From positions 5,084,001 to 5,148,000 of the forward strand of contig BSYQ01000008.1 in NCBI GenBank assembly GCA_030272585.1: 64,000 nucleotides of DNA, read 5' to 3'. The notes below the pieces were generated by a model that worked only from the letters and a program-made list of their open reading frames with translations, searched no databases and was not told the origin of the DNA. The translations under genes were made by a program, and so were the position numbers. Shown one piece after another: positions 36,368-47,374 of the stretch. The DNA is from Bryopsis sp. KO-2023. Lineage: Eukaryota; Chlorophyta; Ulvophyceae; Bryopsidales; Bryopsidaceae. The first letter of the stretch is position 1; the number at the start of each line of letters is the position of its first letter.

Positions 36368-38181
36368 TTACACATTCTCCCATGAGCTGTGCTTCTCCTC
36401 TTTCTCTTTCTTTTGGTTCTCCTCGGATTTCTCCCATGAGTTATGGTTCTCCCCGTTCGCACCCTGGCTCCCGCCAGCACCAGTATCGTTTTGCTCCCCA
36501 TCTTCGGACAAGTTCAATTTTGCTTTGATTGCCCGCTTGGCATAGTACGTGGTCAATATAACCACAAGAACAATCACCACACCAGTCACCACCGCAGTGA
36601 TGATAAAAACCGTCCCATTAACAGCCTCTCCATTAGCAATCTCACTGATGTCGGCAGCCACGCTCCCCAAATACACGTACAACAAGGTTCCAGGCAGAAT
36701 GCCAATGGCGGAAGCAAAGAAATATTGCCAGAACTGTTACCAAACACAGCCAAAAATCAGTGGAACAATATTTACAAGGTTTTACTGTTCTGCCAGAATT
36801 TTGAGTTTTCTTTTGTCAAGATAAAAAATCTAATAATTTGTTTTTTTGATTTGGGTTTGAGGAGCACAGAGTTCTTTGACAGAATGCAACTTGAAATTTG
36901 AGATTTTGTTTTTCTTGGCTCAGGGCTTTGATAAAAAAGACAATTTCCATACGGTGTGCGAAATTAACTACTCCTGCACGAAAATAACTACTCCTGCACA
37001 GAAAAAGAAGGGTTTTTTTTGAAACCAATTTTTTTTCGAAAAACAATTGAGGAAGCAGTGAAGGTCCGATAGTGACTGGGAGCTGAGAAGACAGGTTTGC
37101 CCGAATCAAAAGTATTTAAGTTTTTAGAAGTATTTAAGTTTTTTACCTTAACGGATGTCAGACCCAGAGCATAGTTGAGGGCATTGTATGGCACCAGGGG
37201 GGCCAGCCTCAGCAGCCCCACAATTTTCCATCCCTCGGTACTGACGGCTGCCTCAACGGCTTGCCACTTTGAAAAGGTTTCGGTCTTTTTGGAAATCCAG
37301 TCTCTGAGCAAATACCTTCCCACGAGGAAAGCCACGGTCTGCCCGATGGTTGCTCCAACGAAAACAGCCAGAGTTCCGAGAGGAAGTCCAAAGACAAATC
37401 CAGATCCGACCGAAAGAATCAATCCAGGTATGAAGAGAACTGCAACATCAGAAAAAAAAATGCATGAATGAATGGATGAATGGTTTTCAGGAGCAATGGG
37501 CCATTTCACTCGACAAGAAGACCAGATTTTCCCAATTGACTGAGGATAATGTGTGAAGCAACAACAAAAAAAGGTTCCTTTTTTCCACCCATCGCTTTTC
37601 TTTGCAATTTTACTTCAAACCAAATCTGAGTGGGGTTGGTAAGGATTCACTCAGAACTCCTACGGGCTTCCTTCTTTTTTTTGGTTCTTTTTTTGGGGGA
37701 AAGGGGGGGAAGGGATATAGTAAACACAGAAAGGATTCCGATACAATTCTTTTGCCTGGAAGTGACAAAAAAAAATTCAATCGAGATCAATTCTGGATGA
37801 GGCGGTAGGTCTTCCCAAACCAGCAACTACAGGGTAAAATTCACCAATATGTTTATCCTGGCACTTCCGTTTCAATATTTCAATTTCTGTTAACCGAGAC
37901 CCACCTGCTGCAAGGACGTACAGACAGGCGAATATGAAAAAACCAGGAACAGGGTTATCGTCCATCCATTCCAGAATGTCGTCCAACTTCTTATCCAATC
38001 GAAACGCAGCAAACGCCACGACAATGGCTCCGACCAACCCCAGAAACACGGCCAACTTTATCCAACCGGATTTCGTCAGTCGAAGGAAGGTCTTCTCTTC
38101 GGGTTTGTCGCTCATGCTTGGACCAGCGTCGCCCATGTTTTCAGTTTCTGGAGTCACACCAAGCAGAGTGAGCAATTTCAC
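36368..38181 (-). CDS. TVP38/TMEM64-family (VTT domain) membrane protein, ~311 aa
   Basis: VTT-domain proteins are multi-pass proteins of endomembranes or plastids; related VMP1/TMEM41B members scramble lipids. Exons (minus): 38181-37905, 37439-37147 and 36733-36368; phases join exactly to 936 nt. Exon 1 has an acidic, soluble N-terminus and a first hydrophobic segment (about residues 40-60). Exon 2 carries the VTT core: GSGFVFGLPLGTL, GRYLLRDW and RLAPLVPYNALNYALG. Exon 3 adds two hydrophobic segments (LPGTLLYVYLGS; a Val/Ile-rich helix) and a charged Glu/Lys/Ser-rich tail. Length and order fit the family. An in-frame Met 15 codons later is an alternative start. It is divergent from the chlorophyllase-like gene and may share its promoter region. 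Confidence 0.88.
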
Positions 38182-39118
38182 GCGGCAATTCGTCCCGGAT
38201 CGAACAGCAGGTTCGCCTTCTCAGCAACCCAGGTCAGCAGCACGCGGGGCTAGGAGGGGTCGAGGTCGGTCTAGCTACTGTAGTTTAACGAAAGGAAGAC
38301 TTCGGGATGGTTTGGGTTGTTTGGCAGTGAGTGTCCTATTGACCGCAAGGGAAATATGCTTCTCTTGCTAAAAACTGCCGATAATCTCGAAGGACAACGT
38401 AGTAAAGATTCACTGCCTTGCTACGTCTTTATGGTTCAGCAACCCGCGTCACACAATGTCGGTCGTCACTCGTCACAGGAACCACGAGAAGTCGGCTGAG
38501 GGGACTGATCCCGAGAACTCCATGACGACATGCATGGCAGGAACTCCAACCAAAATTTCCACGGCTGCCCCGTCCCTTCCTCAGAACTTGAACAGAACGA
38601 TGAAAACAGCGAAATATCGCATGAGGCCGCACTCGTCTCCTGGTCAGTGTCGGCGATCATCGCCCCCCCCGAGTTGGTGTGGCGAGATGGATGAGGATAT
38701 GGTTGCCGCGAAATCGTGGTTTTCAAGCCGACGCCTGCGGCTAGATGAAACTGGAAACTGCACGCAGCTTCTGGCCGATTAGCGAGCTGACCAACGAATT
38801 CGCGGCGAACCGAAAATGTAAATGCTCACTGGCAACACAGGCTTCCACAGTTTTTATCGCAACGCGCAAAAAGGAGTGAGATTTGGTTTCACGAAAAAAA
38901 CTTCAGCCCCCCCTCAACGACATGCAACATGCAACACGCCCAGTTCCCTCAGCGATTTTTTCGATTTTTTCTCTGAACAAAAATAATCGAACCAAAAAAA
39001 TCTCCCAAGAAAAATGCTGTCAATCAGTATTAACCCCCCTTGTCCCACACAATCCATCCAGAAACTGATCTGTCAGCCGTAAACAACCTCTGGAGTTCAG
39101 TTTGTGGTGAAGGCGGCA
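38182..39118. promoter_or_regulatory. Intergenic region between two divergent genes
   Basis: About 0.94 kb separates the VTT-gene start (-) from the chlorophyllase-like start (+). No supported gene lies between, so it probably holds both promoters. GC content is higher than in neighbouring intergenic DNA, by eye. No specific sites are called. Confidence 0.45.
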
Positions 39119-42100
39119 ATGGATCGCAGGGCTTGCGCGAGTAGAGAATGCTGTTCGTCCAGCTGCACTCGGCTGCATGCCGGACGATTGTACAGACGGA
39201 GCCCTCCTGAGCGATGCCCTGGGGTCTGGTGCCCCGCATCCAGGCGTGATCTGATCGCGGGGACAGCCTCTGGAGCCGTTTTGCTCTCTTCCGATGACCT
39301 CAAGGTAGTTTTGAAAAGCTGAATAATTCCTTCTGAGTGTTCAACGAAAAGTGTGTGGGAAAAGGGTGTAAAGGTTATGACTAAGTGGAGACGGGTTTCT
39401 ACTAAGAACAAAAATTTGAACTTGAATTTTTTTGCACAAATCACTCAACTTCCACGGTAGACAACCTACAGTACAATTTCTGTACTGTAGAGAATCTGGA
39501 TTGAATGGAAAGACACCCCAGGGAAAACCCGAATGAAGAATAGGAGAAAATTTACTTATTGTTTTGCCTGGTGGAGTTTCTGTTTCCAGGCGGTCACCCC
39601 ACCAGAAACTCCCTCCAGCCTCATTGATGCCAACATTTCAGAAAGGATTCAGCCTGACTTTACAGCGCCCGGGCCATTCCGTCCAGTGAGCCTACCTCGA
39701 TTGGAACACACCTGTGTGGACTGTTTTCCTCAATGTATTGGAGCCAGGTGTGTGATTTTCCTCACTGTTTCAACAAATACTGCACCTGTTTTTTAGGGAG
39801 CACCAATACACATTTTGACTCGAAATCACACGTCAATTCGTTTTTGAGTCTGACTGGTTTTTTTATATATGTATAGAACATGCATATTATATTGTGTGTT
39901 CAAGGCCTCACGAAATGCAACCTCCGTATTTTTTTTTTTTTCTATATTCAGCGTTGGCTTTTTGAGCGGATTTGTTCTCATGATTTTCATAGATGCCTAT
40001 TGAGGATGAATGTGACTTATCCGGGTGGGTCTTCGCAATTGGGGGTGGGCCCCCCCTTTCCTTTGGCAATTATTTCTGGCGGATTTCTGGTCAAGGGAGA
40101 AGTGTATCGATCCTACGCTGAGCGACTGGCAAGTTGGGGGTAAGCTCTTTGGTTAAGGCTTCCCAAAATCCTCTGTTTCAATGCGTCAGACAGGACCAGT
40201 CTGACAGTCATAAGTACAGTCCAGTTTCTTGCATTGCTTTGAAACTCTGCTATATTTGGAACACATGAGAATTAGTAATGAGAATTCATTATTTCACCGC
40301 CATTGGTTATAGTTTTTCTTTTCCTAACACTGTGCATAATTGTTTTTTTTTGTTTTTTTCAATTATTTCAATTATTTCTTTCTTATGCAGAAAATCTTAC
40401 ATTCAGTCTGGACCGGATTTTAAGAGGGGAAAAAATGAAGAATCATTTTTGAGAGAGAAAAAAAAGTCGAACCAAAAAATAAAATAAAAAAATCATGGTG
40501 AATTGTTTCTTTTCTCAGGAATCATGATTTGTGTCTTTTTTATTCTTAGCGTAGGTATGTGGCCGTATCGTATGATAAAGTTGAAAGTGTTTTGGACGCC
40601 TTGGATGATTTGGTGTCGGCTTCCTTCATAAGAGAAATTATCGACTGGTCCCAGCAAGACCCGCTGATGAGGCAATTGGCTGATCCTAACCTTGTCTACC
40701 TGATTGGCCACTCGAGGTATCTTTGTGCCCTTTTTTTTCCCCAAACTTTATCAATATATGAATTATATGGATGTTTACCCCCCCCCCCCAAAAAAAAACA
40801 AACATACAAACAAACAATGAAATTCACTGTGCAAAATTGGAACTTGACAGATTCTATTGGCCGGTGGAATGGGGGTTGGTGTCGACTCTGAAAGTGAATT
40901 GTTGCCTTATGATTACTTTCACTTTTCTGAAGTTAGGTATGTTGTTTTATGGTGGTTATTTCTTGGTTGTAGGGGAGGCAAGGTGTCTGTGCTGGCAGCT
41001 CAACAAGATGAAAGAGTCGCTGGACTCTGTTTAATAGACCCTGTGGATAACACCGTCTATGCACCCGTTGCTCCTGGGTATGCATTCATGTTGCTTACTC
41101 TTTTTTCATATTGCTTTTTTCTTAAATGGATTGCAGCCGACAGGACCTTGGTCATCACTTTCAGAGTGGTGGCTCCACATCGCTTTCCACCAGAACCCCC
41201 CCCCCCCCCCCCCCCCCGAAAAACAATATTGTTGTTTTTTCTGAAGTGATGGTGGCCTTGGAAGCATATATTCTTTCGTTTTCAGGTTTCCTGCAACTTT
41301 TGCTGAAGTTTTCATTCTTTTATTTTTTTAGGTTTCCTTCAGCTGTTGCGGCGATGCGATCTGGGGCCAGGCCGATTCCTATGGCAATCGTCGGAAGCGG
41401 AAAAGGGAGCGATTGTGCTCCCCGAGAATCTAACTATAAGGGATTCTACGAAGCGGCCAAACAGGCCACATGGGAAGTGGTTCTGAAAGACGCCGGCCAT
41501 TTTCAATTTCTCGATCGAGAGGACTCTATCCAAAGAGCAGTGTGCGTTCAAGGTGAGCCCTTTCCCCCTGCTTTTTTATCTTCAGTGGATTAAACTCTGA
41601 ACAGTGAAGGTGCATACCTCATCTCGATTCGAAAAACCGAAAGCTGGAAGGATTGCCTGTACTTGGGTTGAAAGTTGCCACTGAAAATAGGATACATCTA
41701 ATTCAATAAAAAGAAAAATAATTAGTTTTATTTTAGTCTGGACTGATTATTTACCAGCTTCACCTTAAGGATTTTATTCAGAAGATACTTTTCTTAATTC
41801 TAAGAAAAGAATAACAAAACTTTCGCTTCAGCAAAGTGTGATTGATTGATGCATTGGTGAAATCTTCGTTTCTTGGCTGGGTTGGAACAGGGGAGGTTGC
41901 AGACGAAGTCGTTCGATTTGTCACTCAGGCAGTCATGGTGGCCTGGGGGGAGGCCATATTCAGCCAAAGAATACTGTCTCAAGTCAACAGCAACCAGGGG
42001 CCATCCCCATCATGGAATATGGATCCCATCAAATCGGTGTTATCGAGGGTTGTAGGGGGGGAAAGAGTCGCCCTTGAAACGCATTTAAAGAACTACAAAG

Positions 42101-42144
42101 TTTCAGAACAGGACGTTTTTGGCACTATGAAGAATTTCGGTTGA
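39119..42144 (+). CDS. Chlorophyllase-like alpha/beta hydrolase, 410 aa
   Basis: Chlorophyllases hydrolyse the phytol ester of chlorophyll. Seven exons join exactly by phase: 39119-39304, 39590-39747, 39993-40139, 40555-40716, 40973-41077, 41332-41552 and 41891-42144 (TGA). The serine nucleophile sits in GHSRGGK, split across exons 4 and 5. LIDPVDN and KDAGHFQFLD give the likely Asp and His; chlorophyllases have the same order (GHSRGG, DPV, GH). The N-terminus is Arg/Cys/Ser-rich, and RRDLIAGTASGAVLLSS looks like a twin-arginine signal after a plastid transit region. This suggests import into plastids, perhaps to the thylakoid lumen. The substrate may not be chlorophyll, since this hydrolase family is broad. 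All splice sites are canonical and no defect is seen. Confidence 0.85.
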
Positions 42145-42869
42145 GAGGGTTCTTTTCTGTACCTTGTGGTTGTATTTTTGGAACGAATTGGATTGTGGTG
42201 TATTGTAAGCTAGTTTTGCCTTTTAATTAGGATTGTATAGCCTTTTGGGGGGGATGGGGCCACACATCATGTCAATGGTTTGTGGTGAATTCAATTCAGT
42301 CAAGTCACTTTTTGTGCTGTCGTAATGAATTGTTGTTCTGATGGCATGGCTGAGATAGATAGGAATGGTATTGTTATGAGTTTTGGGCGAAATACGACCA
42401 AGAGGAAAAACTTGTAACGTTCTGAATTGAAACTTTCCAGTTCCGATGACAACTGACACAACTCCGGTTTGGGATCAAAGCAAGGCTCCACCAGGTATTG
42501 TAAGAACTAGGAATGAATCAGTGTCGGATCCTCTTTGAAACCTGTCTGGAGGTTTCATGTGAGGGGGGTGGGGAAAATGGAAAAGGAAGGCTTGTAATCG
42601 GATAAGATGCGATTAGGACTTAAATTGGGGTGTTAATGTGAATTCCATCAGGAGAGCCCACTGAATTCCATACAACACCTAGAAATTTTGGGGTTATGTG
42701 CGGGAATATATAGATGTCTCAAGATGTTTTCTTTATTGTTTTAAAATGGATGTGCTGCTGTCGACACACTGGCAACCACTGAAAATGATTTGGTGAGGTC
42801 CCAGCACTGGATGCCCAATCGTTAAAATGAATGAATGAATGAATGAATCCATGGTGCACATTTGTGGTG

Positions 42870-42890
42870 GGTTCGAATCCCACAATTCAT
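42870..42890 (+). other. tRNA T-arm / B-box-like sequence
   Basis: GTGGGTTCGAATCCCAC forms a perfect 5-bp stem around a TTCGAAT loop, as in a tRNA T-arm and pol III B box. No matching acceptor stem, D-arm or anticodon arm could be assembled upstream, where a tandem AATG repeat intervenes. Likely a tRNA relic or SINE head rather than a working tRNA. Confidence 0.4.
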
Positions 42891-43210
42891 TTTGTTAAAA
42901 AATTAGGTATGCAGTTGATTCCCCGGTTGAATCAATGATTCTTTTTCTGTTGGTTGGTTTTATGAAGAAAACAGAAAAGGGAAAGATATATAGTGAAAGA
43001 TTTGACCTTATGTTTGGGAAATATGTGTTTTGACATTTTCTATCTTTCCTCCCTGGGCAAGCAAGGAGATTCTGTATTAATAATAATCAAGGGGGTTGAG
43101 TGGATTGGCTTACACAATGCAAAAAGGAAATGATTCGTCTCGAAAAACAGAAAAACCTCAGTAGATATGCTTTGCTTGAGGAACTTCTGATGGGGGTTTG
43201 CATATCTCAC

Positions 43211-43258
43211 AATACCATTAATGGTATTCCTCATATTCCTCAATATTGAGGAATATGA
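43211..43258. repeat. Two adjacent perfect palindromes
   Basis: 43211-43228 is an 18-bp perfect palindrome (AATACCATTAATGGTATT). 43231-43258 is a 28-bp perfect palindrome centred on CAATATTG. Two bases separate them. Both are AT-rich and could form cruciforms or hairpins. Confidence 0.85.
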
Positions 43259-43483
43259 AGTCACATGCTGTATGTTTCAGAGATACTAAAACTATCTCTG
43301 CACATATTGCACAAAACAAGAACAAACCCTCCTCCCCCCCCAAAAAAAAAGGAAAGAAATGAAAGCACTGCTTGCACACAAGCAGTCGAAGTTCAGGGCT
43401 GTAGGAAGTTGGAAAGGAAACCAATAAATACTTGGAAAGGGGGCGGGGGGTTTCGAGAGCTTTCTCGTTTTTCCTTTCTTTCC

Positions 43484-44265
43484 TCAAGCTGTCTTTTTTT
43501 TACTGGCAAACGGTTTGGAAAAGGCCTGTTTAAGGACTTCACGCCGATCCGATTCTTTTATTGTTCCCGCGCAAAAAAGGCATCCATCTCCTCCCAACTC
43601 GCCTTCTGCCCAAGCGCACAAGTCGTCACAGTAAAAGTCGACACCGGCCGGTGTACCACCAGCCATCGCTTCCGAGCATGATAACTCCGGATCAGTATCA
43701 ATTAAAAAAAAAAAAAAAAACTAACTGAAGCTCTCGTTCTCGAAGAAAACTGGTGTTCGACGTCAGCGTCTTAGAACCGACTTCTAGCCTCTGCGACGTC
43801 CTCCATATATATATCGTGTTCAAAATCTGAGTTTCGTGATCCGTGAGCTTACCGGCGACGCGATTGCCGCGCGCTTCTCGGTGGAAAAGACTTTCAACGC
43901 GAGCGAACCCTCCCTACAACCGTTTCCACAAAATCGTCGTCCTCTTTTAACAAGTAACTGCCTCCGCCATGTATATCCACCATTTCGACTGCAGCTTGCT
44001 CAATGGTGGCTTCCGCTTCCACGACCGGAGGGGGTTTCCGTTTCTCCGCGCGCTTTGTTTTTTTGCTCGCGGCGCTCGTAGTGATGAAACGGAACGTCGA
44101 AGACTGCTGGCGAGCTGCTGCTGGTCTCGAAAAGCCTTGGTCCGTCACATCGAGTGGTTGCACAAAGTGTGAAGGAGGAAAAACATTTGCATCGATGTGA
44201 CAAGCGCAATTTTGTGACAAAACACTTGTTCCAGAAATACCAAATCGCTGCATTTTTTCGATCAT
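43484..44265 (-). CDS. Weakly supported gene candidate with a Cys-rich last exon
   Basis: Minus strand. A clean frame at 44265-43894 starts MIEKMQRFGISGTS and has a Ser/Ala/Arg-rich N-terminus, then a Lys/Arg stretch and EAEATIEQAAVEMVDIHGGG; it resembles an organelle-targeted N-terminus. A strong donor, TCGCCG|gtaagc, lies at about 43852. A short exon before it and a last exon ending at 43484, with CDDLCAWAEGELGGDGCLFC, could follow, but I could not join all pieces in one frame. The terminal segment has a CxxxC...CxxC pattern that could bind a metal. Product unknown. Confidence 0.3.
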
Positions 44266-44569
44266 CCGTGTGATCGATGATCCGTTGATCCGTCGATCCG
44301 CCCTTTCGCGTTTCGCCTCGTTTCAAGTTAAATTCGTTTCAAAAGTTCAATTCTCGCACACGTTATATTCAAGTTTGCATTTTTGTTCGAAAGTTCGTTA
44401 TCTCTTCAATGCTCATTATTGTCGTTGGTTTTTTTGAAGTTTTTCGATTTTGGTCAAGTCCGTGGTCCGTTTGGTGGTGGACCTTTGTCCCCGCCAAAAA
44501 AAAAGTTTAGGAAAGAAAAAAAAACATCGAGTGCTTGGAACTCGAAGGCTCTAGGAGGCCGTCTTAGGG

Positions 44570-45045
44570 AGAAAAAAAATCCTATATGGGAGGCTCGAGT
44601 GGTGGCTAATTTGAATGGAAAGGAGGAACCCAATAAGGTACTCGGTTTTTTTTATAATTTTGTTTCCCGAGTCATAAATAAGAAAACTAAAAAATCCTCG
44701 TAAAACGGGTGGTCGGTTTTTTTTTCATGCTTTTGTTTTCCGACCCATAAAAAAAACAAAAAAAAGGACGGGCTCTTGGAAGCCCGTTTAAAAAAATCGT
44801 ACATGGGAGACTCAAGTGGTGGATAAATGGATTGGAAAGGAGATACCCAAATGTACTCGCTCTTTGAAAAACTCGACCTAGCGCCATTTGCACGCGAGAG
44901 ATGCAAAAAGATGTATTCTTCATGGATCGCTTGGATCCCTTTGATGTTGTCGCCTTGTTTTAGGAAGAAACCGAAAACGACTTGGAACTGCCTGAAAAAA
45001 AATCGACCATAAAGCGCCTGTTGCACGCGAGAGATGCAATTTTTT
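44570..45045. repeat. Imperfect short direct repeats
   Basis: An ~80-bp block near 44570-44652 (GTGGTGGCTAATTTGAATGG, GGAAAGGAGG) recurs near 44785-44866 (GTGGTGGATAAATGGATTGG, GGAAAGGAG). A second pair shares GCACGCGAGAGATGCAA near 44890 and 45025; each copy is a short hairpin (TTGCA...TGCAA). Origin unknown. Confidence 0.55.
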
Positions 45046-46654
45046 CACATACCAAAACTCGATTCAAACCAGTTGAGCAAAAATAGAACTCAGCGAAGGG
45101 TGGGAACGGGTGTCGCACTTCGAAGTTGACGGCCTCGTGATGGACAAACTGTCCGTCAGGTCCAGGTCTTTACACAACCAACCCCCTTTGTCTGTCGACC
45201 CCATTCTACCATCCCAAAAGTCCATTCAACACAACTTAATAACCCTCATCAGTAAAGCCACCAAAGGTTGCTGCATCCTTGGGGTCCAAACCCCCTCTAA
45301 ATATTCCCCGAATGCACACATCTCCACCAATTCTTTCCATTTCACTTCAGCCCTCGATCAGCAGAGATGCAATCTGCTCAGCCATCTACAAGCTCCACAA
45401 GAACTTGGATGCAGCTTTTCCTTACAGTAGGGTCCATGTGACTGGACAGCCCCCTGGTCAGCCCCCCCACACCAGATGTCAAAACATGGCCCTGATTTCA
45501 TAGCACACGGACTGAACCATTGCACTACACTGGATCACTATTGGATGAATGAACTCAACACGATTCAGAATATACTAAAAAAAGGGGGGTCGGATGCACA
45601 GTCAGATTATGAGTCACACATCACCCCACTTTCCCCATTCCCCCCCCAAGAATTAAGATTTCACACCTCTATCAAGGCCGACAGAATGACCTTCAACGTT
45701 GCCTCAGGAAGTTTTAGCACCACACCATCCAGCTTGGAGGACATCGTGACATGCAAAAGACTGTATGTAGTAAAGCTATTTGAAGGTCGTCCTTTTCCCT
45801 TTTCGCTGATATAAATTGAAAAAGTGGATAAATATCATCCAGGTGATGAATAAAGTTCTCAGGCAAGAAAAGCAATCAGCCCAACGACCATACACCCAAC
45901 AGTGTTTTCCATTCTAAGATTGAGAAGGTGATCTGCTCAGTATCATCTTGACCAAAAGTTGGTTTGGAGGCTAGAAACTTTCCATAAACCACCACAACAA
46001 CAGATGCACAACCTGAAACAGGCATAAATCCATAAAAAATATAATATTGTGCAATATATTAACTGTCCTCAGGGACTTGCTGTCAGGAAACACCTGGGGC
46101 ACCCTGAGTGCCAGCTCCAGACATTGCAGGCGCAACTGACCTACAGGAATCCCTGGTGAACACTCCTTAGGTCAAACATAAAAAGATCGCCCGCAGCTCT
46201 CCTTTTCCATCATCAGACAAATTCAGTTCCACACTGTCTTTCAATCCACTGCAACTTCATTGCATTAAACCTTGGGGTTCACTTAAAAGTCTCTGCTCAT
46301 CAAATCCTCGCAAGATACCACGTGAGGCGGGAGCCTCTGGATGGTATGCAGATTCCATAGCCGTTTGGAATAGGACTTCGTCCAAGGTGATATATTACTC
46401 ATGAATATATTTTGCCATGAGGGTCTTGAAACACACAAGATCACCAGTGATGGCTATGGATATGAGGTGTTGTTAGGTGGTGTGCAGTTCAAAATCGTAC
46501 CCAGTCCCTCACCAGTATCCATTGTTGCCAAGAAGCGTCTAGTCTGTAAAATTCCCCCAACTGTCATGAAAGGTACCACCCTGTCGATCCGCAACCCGAC
46601 CTCCAACGGCATCGGGAAAGAGCGAGCTGATATGTGGGATGCAATAATCTCAAA
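45046..46654. other. Region without a supported gene
   Basis: A plus-strand open frame at 45110-45430 and others are unrecognised, and their neighbours give no splice logic. I see no family motif. Confidence 0.35.
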
Positions 46655-46729
46655 CGTAATTCGACGAAACGTCATTCGACCAAATGTAATTCGACGAAAC
46701 GTTGGTCGACAAAACGTCATTCGACGATG
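46655..46729 (+). repeat. 15-bp minisatellite, five units
   Basis: Five consecutive 15-bp units with consensus CGTMATTCGACGAAA (46655, 46670, 46685, 46700 and 46715). Changes are concentrated at a few positions. The period is a multiple of three, so the plus strand reads as (NVIRR)n inside a frame starting at 46401, which is probably incidental. A short (CATAA)n run follows near 46808-46828. Confidence 0.8.
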
Positions 46730-46954
46730 TGATATGGATCCCGTCTGAGGGTGGAGTGCTGGAGGTATGCTGGAGGTGAATCATCTATCGTAGGCTATGT
46801 TGATCGAAGCATAACATAACATAACATAATTACACGCGAAGAAGCCACCCAGCTTCTATTGCGGAAAAATGTACACCAATGTGAACAGACGAATGTTTGG
46901 AACCAAAAAACAAACAAAAACAAAAAAAAACAAAAAAACACAGAGCATCAGGCA

Positions 46955-47374
46955 CTAACTGCCAGTAGACCCAAAACTACCCAAACCACGATCCGTAAGG
47001 GACAAAGAATCTGCAATAATTACTTGAGGAGTAACAATTTTTTCCAAAAGTAATTGAACCACCCTATCACCCGCTTTAATGTAAAAATCTTCAGAGGAGA
47101 AGTTAAAAAGAACCGCAATCAAAGAACCCCTATAGTCACTGTCAATAACCCCAGCACCCAGAAATAACTTGAACCTGGCACAGAGACCCGAACGAATTTC
47201 CAACCGACCATAATAACCTTGAGGGATTTCAACCGCCACACCCATATCAACCAGACCGTTATTCCAAGCTGGAATAACATAATCCTGGGGCGAGTAAAGG
47301 TCATAGCCCGCCGAACCCAAGGAAGCCCGAGTCGGAACTCGAGCAGCATCATGTTTAAGAAGAACCCGCAGCAT
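46955..47374 (-). CDS. dUTPase encoded in the LINE, 139 aa
   Basis: dUTPase converts dUTP to dUMP, keeping uracil out of DNA. All five motifs are present in order: ASLGSAGYDLYS (1), GRLEIRSGLC (2, with the catalytic-site Ser), GAGVIDSDYRG (3, with the conserved Asp-Tyr-Arg), GDRVVQLLLEK (4) and RGLGSFGSTG (5, the P-loop-like end). Length equals a single trimeric-type subunit. The ATG lies inside the last codons of the reverse transcriptase ORF (20-nt overlap, other frame), so translation could be by reinitiation or frameshifting. No stop or frameshift interrupts it. A dUTPase could protect the element's cDNA, as proposed for lentiviruses; here that is inference. Confidence 0.92.
   Translation of the reverse strand: MLRVLLKHDAARVPTRASLGSAGYDLYSPQDYVIPAWNNGLVDMGVAVEIPQGYYGRLEIRSGLCARFKLFLGAGVIDSDYRGSLIAVLFNFSSEDFYIKAGDRVVQLLLEKIVTPQVIIADSLSLTDRGLGSFGSTGS

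Larger units (their letters stand above)
42145..43483. other. Intergenic region with a tRNA-like box and palindromes
   Basis: No gene. Contains an (AATG)n run near 42830-42846, a tRNA T-arm-like sequence at 42870-42890 and two adjacent perfect palindromes at 43211-43258. Confidence 0.4.

Noticed and set aside
42780-42895. Possible tRNA gene
   Set aside because: Only a T-arm-like hairpin is convincing. No acceptor stem, D-arm or anticodon arm can be built with correct spacing.
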